In this document: positions 14,038 to 19,137 of the stretch, in pieces
How the letters are laid out: each line of letters starts with the position of its first letter
Numbering within the stretch: the stretch's first letter is position 1
Assembly (NCBI GenBank): GCA_016186525.1
Contig: JACPLM010000036.1
Coordinates: 1-19,137, forward strand
DNA from: Candidatus Nealsoniibacteriota bacterium
GTDB lineage: Bacteria; Patescibacteriota; Minisyncoccia; Minisyncoccales; MHMH01
Reading direction: 5' to 3'
DNA: 19,137 bases
Made by a program: the position numbers and the translations under genes
Notes under the pieces: model-generated
What the model was told of the DNA's origin: nothing
What the model saw: only the letters and a program-made list of their open reading frames with translations
The model's database searches: none

Positions 14038-14427
14038 ATGAACTACAAAGGCGTTATAATTGAGGAAAGTTTAGAAAATAAGGAAATCCTTAATGGGTTG
14101 GTTATTTTAAGCACCAAAGTAGAGCCGGTTACGGAAAAACATAAAACTCCTTATCTTAAGCAATGGACACTACACACAGTTGAGGTGTTCGAAGATAGGG
14201 TAGATGATGTTGCGGAAAAGATAAGCCGGGTGCTTGATTTAAAACATAACGATTGGTATGCGGACTTTAAGAATGATAAATTCCACTACGTTATTTTTCG
14301 AGACAGAGTATTTAAAGTAGATTTACGTAATCCAAAATATAAAGAAGTCATGGAATATGGAATTTCGTTGGGTATTCCTTGGTATCAGTTAGATTTTTCA
14401 CCTGAAATTAAACAGTGGAAGCGATAA
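14038..14427 (+). CDS. Conserved hypothetical protein
   Basis: The 129-residue protein starts MNYKGVIIEESLENKEILNG and contains EPVTEKHKTPYLKQWTLHTV, then HNDWYADFKNDKFHYVIFRDRVFKVD, and ends in YGISLGIPWYQLDFSPEIKQ. From memory this pattern is conserved among CPR hypothetical proteins, but I know no function. It looks like a small soluble alpha/beta protein with many aromatic residues. The ATG at 14038 is preferred over an upstream in-frame start at 13978, because that extension would overlap the terminator region and reads as low-complexity basic sequence. GGAG at about 14024 is a possible Shine-Dalgarno. The DUF3800 gene starts 7 bases after its stop, suggesting a two-gene unit. Confidence 0.8.
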   Translation: MNYKGVIIEESLENKEILNGLVILSTKVEPVTEKHKTPYLKQWTLHTVEVFEDRVDDVAEKISRVLDLKHNDWYADFKNDKFHYVIFRDRVFKVDLRNPKYKEVMEYGISLGIPWYQLDFSPEIKQWKR

Positions 14428-14434
14428 TAAAATT

Positions 14435-15106
14435 ATGGATAAATCATTTAATTTTATATTTGTTGACGAATCAGGAGATCCGGGAAAGCCATATGAAATA
14501 GATAATAGTGGCAACAAAATATCAACTGGCGCCAGTTTATTTTATATCCTTTCGGCTGTTTGTCTCGATCACGGGAAATTATTTGCTTTAGAAAATAGAA
14601 TTATGGAAATTAAAAATAAATATCGATACAGGGGAGAACTAAAAGCTCAAAATATTCCCCTCGGACTGTACAAAGACCTTTTGAACATAATAAACGAATT
14701 AGAAGTCAAAATATATTACCGACTTATAGATAAAATGAAATATAAGGGTATTTTTGCGGTTGACGGAAAGAAAAAACTACACAATGTTTTTGATGAATAT
14801 AATTTGGCGAAGTTAGTTTCTTTCGCTATTAATAAATGTGGCCTTGATAGGGCAGAAGTGGTTATTGATAGAGCAGACCGCAGATTACTAGACGGTAAAT
14901 TTGATAATTTCAATAATTATTTAATGAGTAAAGTTAATAGAAAGACTATAAAAAGGATAGAATTTATTACCCACGTTAATTCAGAATATGTTAATGCTAT
15001 GCAGATATCGGATCTTGTTAGCGGTGCAGTCAAAGATTTCGTAACTGGTAGAAATAAAGATTTAAAAATGGTTATCAATAGGCGTTTTTTAATTAAAATA
15101 TATTGA
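14435..15106 (+). CDS. DUF3800 family protein
   Basis: The 223-residue protein has the DUF3800 N-terminal motif FIFVDESGD (7-15), a central EVVIDRADRR and a C-terminal MQISDLVSGAVKDF. The spaced Asp and Glu residues fit the RNase H-like fold proposed for the family, hence a possible nuclease; activity is not established. DUF3800 genes are often found in mobile or defence-linked contexts. The gene and its upstream partner are visibly more AT-rich than the housekeeping genes nearby, which hints at transfer. It ends in TGA, with a TAA two codons later. A hairpin follows at 15118. Confidence 0.85.
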   Translation: MDKSFNFIFVDESGDPGKPYEIDNSGNKISTGASLFYILSAVCLDHGKLFALENRIMEIKNKYRYRGELKAQNIPLGLYKDLLNIINELEVKIYYRLIDKMKYKGIFAVDGKKKLHNVFDEYNLAKLVSFAINKCGLDRAEVVIDRADRRLLDGKFDNFNNYLMSKVNRKTIKRIEFITHVNSEYVNAMQISDLVSGAVKDFVTGRNKDLKMVINRRFLIKIY

Positions 15107-15117
15107 AACAAATAAAA

Positions 15118-15146
15118 AAGCGGGCACCCAGACCTGGGACACGCTT
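15118..15146 (+). terminator. Hairpin after DUF3800 gene, possible terminator
   Basis: AAGCG (15118-15122) pairs with CGCTT (15142-15146), and the inner CCCAG/CTGGG pairs around a two-base loop. There is no T run after it, so termination would be weak, though an A run precedes it and could serve the opposite strand. Confidence 0.4.
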
Positions 15147-15187
15147 CAAGACTAATGATAGCAAATCATAAGGGATTGTCAAGGATT

Positions 15188-15215
15188 TTGTCAAAATTTA
15201 AAAGAGTTATAAAAT
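15188..15215 (+). promoter_or_regulatory. Possible promoter for the DUF5680 gene
   Basis: TTGTCA (15188-15193), a 16-base spacer and TAAAAT (15210-15215). Transcription would start only a few bases before the ATG at 15227. A second TTGTCA lies at 15176-15181. Confidence 0.4.
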
Positions 15216-15226
15216 AATTTAAATTT

Positions 15227-15685
15227 ATGAATAAAAAGGAACTGTTAAACTTTTTATTGAGGGCGAGGACTAAAACTTACGCTGGAGCCGGTGGCAGTGT
15301 TTCGCCAGCTCTAAAAGGGTCAAAACAATTAGAATATAAAGAGGAGGATTGGCTATACAGAGATGTTTTTTATGTGGGGAAGGGCATATTTACCGGCCTT
15401 GAGGTTGTCCATTTTCAAGGAAAGCCGATTTGGTCGATGTCATATTACGGAAACTTTAAGAAAATGACCGAAGAGGAAATAGATAAGATTTTAAGGAGGG
15501 CGCTTATAGAAAATCAAAAAACTGCCAGAACTTGGAAATTGGTTGAATGGCAAAAAGACGGCTACGAGTATATCTGCCAGCCTGATTTCGGGAAATCAGT
15601 AGATGGATTCGGCGGAAGTGAAACAATATTCAGGAATGGAAAGGATGTTTATTCTTTTTTCTACGCCGCCGGCCTTATCGGATAA
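15227..15685 (+). CDS. DUF5680 domain protein
   Basis: The 152-residue protein matches the DUF5680 pattern: LLNFLLRARTKTYAGAGG (6-23), SKQLEYKEEDWLYRDVFYVG, FTGLEVVHFQGKPIWSMSYYG, a helical EEEIDKILRRALIEN, and C-terminal SVDGFGGSETIFRNGKDVYS. The family is common in bacteria, sometimes after a helix-turn-helix domain, which is absent here. Its function is unknown. It is a single-gene unit between an AT-rich gap and a GC-rich hairpin, with a candidate promoter whose leader would be very short. Confidence 0.82.
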   Translation: MNKKELLNFLLRARTKTYAGAGGSVSPALKGSKQLEYKEEDWLYRDVFYVGKGIFTGLEVVHFQGKPIWSMSYYGNFKKMTEEEIDKILRRALIENQKTARTWKLVEWQKDGYEYICQPDFGKSVDGFGGSETIFRNGKDVYSFFYAAGLIG

Positions 15686-15718
15686 GGATTGTGCGGGGTC
15701 GGGGGAAGCACAAGGGGC

Positions 15719-15747
15719 CTGCCCGCCGATGAGGCGGGGTCTTTTCT
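15719..15747 (+). terminator. GC-rich hairpin and T run after DUF5680 gene
   Basis: CCCGCC (15722-15727) pairs with GGCGGG (15733-15738), followed by GTCTTTTCT. It may be a terminator or a REP-like unit. Confidence 0.55.
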
Positions 15748-15779
15748 AGTTGGGTAATTTGTGCTAGCATATACGCATT

Positions 15780-17139
15780 ATGAATCAGGGAGAAACGATA
15801 TTAAGATTTGCCAAGGTCTCTTTTAACTACGGCCATAAGCCCATATTGGATGAGGTTGATTTTTCCGTTAGGCAGGGATCGAAAATAACCCTAATGGGGC
15901 AAAATGGCGCAGGCAAAAGCACTATTTTTCAGGAATCTGCTCGATTCCACGGTGCGCGAATTTTTCCAAAGCTGTTTCAAAGAAAAAATATATGACATTG
16001 ATCCGAAAATTGACGAGGTCTTGGAGATAGTCAATCTTGCGGCAGACAAAGATAGAATTATCAAATCATTTTCCGGAGGCCAGCAGGCCAGGCTTCTTTT
16101 GGCTTCAGCTATTATCCAAAACCCGGATTTATTGCTTTTAGACGAGCCGACCAACAATCTTGATAAAGACGGCATAGCCCACCTGACCAGATTTCTTATT
16201 GATTATAATAAAACATGTGTCGTTATTTCTCATGACGCTGATTTTCTTAATGCATTTACCCACGGCGTGCTCTATTTAGATGCTTTTACCCATAAAGTTG
16301 AGCAGTATGTCGGAGATTACTTTGATTTATTGCTTGAAATTTCGGCCAGAATAGAAAGGGAAAACAGGAAAAACGCGCAGCTGGCCAAAAGAATTATAGA
16401 GAACAAAGAAAAGGCAAACTATTTTGCCTACAAGGGAGGCAAAATGAGGCTGGTGGCTAAGAAAATGCGGGACCAAGCCGAAGAAATGGAAGAATCCAAA
16501 GTCAGCGTCAGAAAAGAGGATAAAGCCATCAGGCCCTTTACGATTCCTTTTCAGCAGGGCGTTAGCGGAGAAATTTTAAACATTACTTCTTTTTCCGCTG
16601 TGAAAAATCATAAATCGGTGCAGCGCAATACCAGTATTTCTCTAAGAAAAGGAGAGCGCTTGCTTCTGGCCGGACCAAACGGCATAGGCAAAACTACCTT
16701 GCTTGAATCTTTAGCTTCAGGAAAAGCCAAAGGTGCGAAAATCGCCTCGGATGTTAAGGTCGGATATTACCGCCAAGATTTTTCCACTCTTAATTTTGAC
16801 GATACAGTTTTTCAGTCTCTCGGTTCCGTGGCTGAAGATTTTTCTGAAGAGGAGCTGCGCTCTTTAGCCGCAGGATTCCAGATAACCGGCGATTTAATCT
16901 ATGCCAAAATAGGCAGTTTGTCAGAAGGGCAAAAGGGCTTGGTGTCTTTTGCCAGGCTGGTGATGCAAAAACCCGGGCTTCTTATCTTGGATGAACCCAC
17001 CAATCATATTAATTTCCGCCATTTGCCGGTCATAGCGTCCGCTTTAAACAAATATGAGGGAGCCATGGTTTTAGTCAGCCATATTCCCGAATTCGTCAGC
17101 CAGATCCGCATTGACCAAATAATTGATATGAGCAAGTAA
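15780..17139 (+). pseudogene. ABC-F type ATPase, frameshifted by an internal deletion
   Basis: The first frame (15780 to about 15932) encodes MNQGETILRFAKVSFNYGHK and the first Walker A GQNGAGKSTIF. Relatives continue with some 30 residues (LITGEL... to the Q-loop region) that are missing; the sequence resumes in the +1 frame as RNLLDSTVREFFQSCF at about 15931. The remainder is intact: signature SFSGGQQARLLLASA, Walker B LLLLDEPTNNLD, a charged linker helix, second Walker A GPNGIGKTTLL, SLSEGQKGLVS and LLILDEPTNH. ABC-F proteins act on the ribosome (translation factors or antibiotic protection). Unspliced, the first frame stops after 71 residues, and a 411-residue second frame lacks a proper first Walker A. 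So this is either a pseudogene or an assembly collapse; apart from this junction both halves look well conserved. Confidence 0.88.
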
Positions 17140-17145
17140 GCGGTA

Positions 17146-17174
17146 TTGACTAAATATTGGTATTGGTGTACAAT
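17146..17174 (+). promoter_or_regulatory. Promoter of the DEAD-box helicase gene
   Basis: TTGACT (17146-17151), a 17-base spacer and TACAAT (17169-17174). Predicted start is near 17181, giving a leader of about 56 bases. Confidence 0.7.
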
Positions 17175-17213
17175 ATACGGGTAGCTGAATCTCATAGCTT
17201 TATCAAGAACTAC

Positions 17214-17236
17214 GAGACCAACCGGTCTCTTTTATT
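17214..17236 (+). promoter_or_regulatory. Terminator-like hairpin in the DEAD-box helicase leader
   Basis: GAGACC (17214-17219), loop AACC, GGTCTC (17224-17229), then TTTTATT right up to the ATG at 17237. It has the form of a small intrinsic terminator inside the 5' leader and takes the place of a Shine-Dalgarno. An upstream TCTC (17190-17193) could pair with its left arm as an alternative fold. Confidence 0.6.
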
Positions 17237-18451
17237 ATGCAAAGAAGTTTTAACAGCAGAATGCCAAAAAAATATTTATTTCAATCCCACTATAGAAACG
17301 TGGGCTCTTCGCGTTTCGGCCAAAGAAAGCCCATGGGGCGTCCCGGAGTACATATAGATCCGGCAAGGTTTGTTAATAAAGCTGTTGAGGGAGAAGTGAT
17401 TGAAAATTTTACGCCGGAACATAAATTCCAGGATTTTAAAATTGACCAGAGATTGATAACTGCCATTGCCAATAAGGGATACAAAACGCCAACGCCCATT
17501 CAGGATAAGATTATTTCCCATATCATTGAGGGTTCCGATGTCGTGGGCATTGCCGATACGGGTTCGGGTAAAACAGCTGCTTTCTTGGTGCCTTTGATTA
17601 ATAAAATTATGCAAAATCCCAGAGAGCAGATTTTAATTGTCGCTCCTACTAGGGAATTGGCAGTTCAGATTGATGAGGAGTTCAGATCATTCGTTAAGGG
17701 GATGAGAATTTATTCCGTTGTCTGCGTGGGAGGCACAAGCATGGGCAGGCAGATGTCGGAACTTCGCTACAGATATAACTTGATTATCGGCACGCCCGGA
17801 AGATTAAAAGATTTGATAGAGAGGAAAATGATTTATTTGTCCGAATTCAACACCGTTGTTTTAGACGAGGCGGACAGAATGTTCGATATGGGCTTCATTA
17901 ACGACACCCGTTTTATCATCAACGGCATGCCCAGAGGCCGTCAGACGCTTTTTTTCTCAGCCACTATTTCAAGGGACATAGAAAGGATGATCGGAGAATT
18001 CACCAAGAATCCGGTCAGGATTTCGGTTAAGACAAGAGACACTTCCAAAAACGTTGAGCAGGATGTTATTAAAATCGATCAGGGTAAAACTAAATTAGAT
18101 GTTTTAAGCAATCTTTTAAACCAAAAAGAATTTAATAAAGTGCTGGTCTTTGGCAGAACCAAGCACGGGGTGGAAAAGCTTTCCAAAATGCTTATCTACA
18201 AGGGCTTTAGAGCAGAATCAATCCATGGAAACAAAAATAATTCTCAACGCCAGCGGGCGCTCGGTATGTTTAAGGAGAATCAAGTTCAGATTTTGGTAGC
18301 CACTGATGTGGCGGCCCGCGGGCTTGATATTGCCGATATCAGCCATGTTATCAATTATGACTTGCCTTCAACTTATGAGGATTACATTCACCGCATCGGA
18401 CGCACGGGCAGGTACAACAAGCGCGGCATGGCGTTGACTTTTATAGATTAA
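17237..18451 (+). CDS. DEAD-box RNA helicase
   Basis: The 404-residue protein has all DEAD-box motifs: Q motif YKTPTPIQ (82-89), motif I ADTGSGKT (106-113), Ia APTRELA (136-142), Ib TPGRL (186-190), II DEAD (210-213), III SAT (241-243), then VLVFGRTK, TDVAARGLDI and HRIGRTGR. It unwinds short RNA duplexes and probably aids ribosome assembly or mRNA turnover, especially in the cold. A basic N-terminal arm of about 55 residues (FGQRKPMGRPGVHIDPARFV) precedes the core, and there is no C-terminal RNA-binding tail. The N-terminal arm resembles CPR homologues I recall. It has its own promoter, an unusual leader hairpin and a terminator. A later start at M9 (MPKKYLF) is possible. Confidence 0.95.
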   Translation: MQRSFNSRMPKKYLFQSHYRNVGSSRFGQRKPMGRPGVHIDPARFVNKAVEGEVIENFTPEHKFQDFKIDQRLITAIANKGYKTPTPIQDKIISHIIEGSDVVGIADTGSGKTAAFLVPLINKIMQNPREQILIVAPTRELAVQIDEEFRSFVKGMRIYSVVCVGGTSMGRQMSELRYRYNLIIGTPGRLKDLIERKMIYLSEFNTVVLDEADRMFDMGFINDTRFIINGMPRGRQTLFFSATISRDIERMIGEFTKNPVRISVKTRDTSKNVEQDVIKIDQGKTKLDVLSNLLNQKEFNKVLVFGRTKHGVEKLSKMLIYKGFRAESIHGNKNNSQRQRALGMFKENQVQILVATDVAARGLDIADISHVINYDLPSTYEDYIHRIGRTGRYNKRGMALTFID

Positions 18452-18475
18452 TTTAAGATGATTGATGGCAGGATG

Positions 18476-18500
18476 AGGCCAGTTGAATCTGGCTTTTTTG
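18476..18500 (+). terminator. Rho-independent terminator after the DEAD-box helicase
   Basis: GCCAG (18478-18482) pairs with CTGGC (18489-18493), outer AG/TT extend the stem, and TTTTTTG follows. Confidence 0.85.
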
Positions 18501-18511
18501 TTTGTTAAGAT
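18483..18511 (+). promoter_or_regulatory. Possible promoter of rarA
   Basis: TTGAAT (18483-18488, the loop of the preceding terminator), a 17-base spacer and TAAGAT (18506-18511). The start would fall at about 18518-18520, on the ATG, so the mRNA would be leaderless. Hexamer matches are moderate (4-5 of 6 each). Confidence 0.4.
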
Positions 18512-18519
18512 ACAGAGAT

Positions 18520-19137
18520 ATGGAACCATTAGCATCAAAGATCAGGCCGAAAAATTTAAAAGAATTTGTAGGCCAGGAGCATTTGGTCGGAGAAGGAAAG
18601 CCCCTGAATATTGCCATCAAGCAGCGGCATTTATTTTCTTTTATTTTCTGGGGCCCTCCGGGAACCGGCAAAACCACTTTAGCTAAAATATACGCCAACA
18701 GCTTAAATGCCAAGTTTTATGAACTATCAGCTGTTTCCGCTGGAAAAGCGGATATCAAAAAGATAATTGACGAGGATTCCCATGGCATTCCCAAAGTTTT
18801 ATTTTTAGACGAAATCCATCGTTTCAACAAATCGCAGCAGGATTTTTTATTGCCTTACGTTGAAAACGGCGTGATAACTCTTATCGGGGCTACTACTGAA
18901 AATCCCAGTTTTGAAGTGATATCGCCTCTGCTTTCCCGATGCAGGGTTTTTGTTTTAAATACTCTTTCCAATGAAAATATGGAAGCAATTATCGCCAGGG
19001 CCGGCTTTGCAATTAGCAAAGACGCCAAAGACTGGCTAATCAATATGGCTAATGGCGATGCCAGACAAGCTATTACCATGCTGGAGAACACCAGCCAGCT
19101 TTACAAAAAAATCACTATAGAAAATTTAAAAAATGCG
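18520..19137 (+). CDS. rarA: Replication-associated recombination protein A (partial, 3' end beyond the window)
   Basis: The frame is open from ATG 18520 to the window edge (206 codons; the family is about 400-450). It is a clamp-loader-like AAA+ ATPase: IRPKNLKEFVGQEHLVGEGK (8-27), Walker A WGPPGTGKTT (44-53), LSAVSAGKADIKKII, Walker B VLFLDEIHRFNKSQQ, sensor 1 region LIGATTENPSFEV and the Arg-finger LLSRCRVF, then GDARQAITMLE (sensor 2 region). RarA (MgsA) acts at stalled replication forks. It starts right after the helicase terminator, has no Shine-Dalgarno and may be leaderless. Together with the helicase-nuclease it forms the DNA repair content of the window. Confidence 0.93.
   Translation, partial: MEPLASKIRPKNLKEFVGQEHLVGEGKPLNIAIKQRHLFSFIFWGPPGTGKTTLAKIYANSLNAKFYELSAVSAGKADIKKIIDEDSHGIPKVLFLDEIHRFNKSQQDFLLPYVENGVITLIGATTENPSFEVISPLLSRCRVFVLNTLSNENMEAIIARAGFAISKDAKDWLINMANGDARQAITMLENTSQLYKKITIENLKNA

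Noticed and set aside
15118..15193. CRISPR or tandem repeat array
   Set aside because: Only a hairpin and two short TTGTCAA-like repeats are present; there is no regular repeat-spacer pattern.
15904..17139. Separate single gene starting at ATG 15904
   Set aside because: That ATG lies within the first Walker A coding sequence in another frame; its first nine residues are out-of-frame translation, so this is the downstream part of the broken ABC-F gene.

Overview
This window most likely comes from a Patescibacteria (Candidate Phyla Radiation, probably Parcubacteria-like) chromosome. I infer this from tightly packed short genes, moderate-to-low GC, and a mix of compact housekeeping genes with several small conserved proteins that I associate with CPR genomes: the 14038-14427 hypothetical protein, a DUF5680 protein, a DUF5676-like small membrane protein, and a DEAD-box helicase with a short basic N-terminus. 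There is also a dispersed repeat related to CCTTCGACAAGCTCAGGGC. No rRNA, tRNA or CRISPR array was seen, so the taxonomy is inferred. TAA, TGA and TAG all end genes; the code looks standard.

Layout: the tail of an upstream gene (1-105); an inverted pair of REP-like elements (135-263); a double zinc-ribbon protein (382-603); a nucleotide-salvage pair, a nucleoside 2-deoxyribosyltransferase-like gene overlapping a 5'(3')-deoxyribonucleotidase that carries an in-frame TGA; a cold-shock protein with a clear promoter, long leader and strong terminator; NAD(P)-malic enzyme, tail to tail with greA; TspO, a tiny membrane ORF, an MsrB-MsrA fusion and two small membrane proteins; a UvrD-type helicase fused to a Fe-S RecB-type nuclease and interrupted by a 374-residue intein (6820-7941); an HD hydrolase and tRNA-guanine transglycosylase; a SPASM-type radical SAM protein, NUDIX hydrolase and NDK-like kinase; an AT-rich pair (conserved hypothetical and DUF3800); a DUF5680 protein; a broken ABC-F gene; a DEAD-box RNA helicase; and the 5' part of rarA, cut by the window end.

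Themes: (1) nucleotide pool management (deoxyribosyltransferase, deoxynucleotidase, NUDIX, NDK-like, HD); (2) oxidative and cold stress (MsrBA, TspO, Csp, DEAD helicase); (3) DNA repair (helicase-nuclease, RarA).

The most interesting signals are: the intein, whose nuclease insert looks like GIY-YIG rather than LAGLIDADG; a perfect 12-bp inverted repeat placed over a consensus promoter that seems to give a leaderless radical SAM mRNA; a 12-bp hairpin at the very 5' end of the malic enzyme mRNA that buries its Shine-Dalgarno; a terminator-like hairpin in the DEAD helicase leader; a deoxynucleotidase whose only defect is a TGA at an aromatic position; and an ABC-F gene with an internal out-of-frame deletion.
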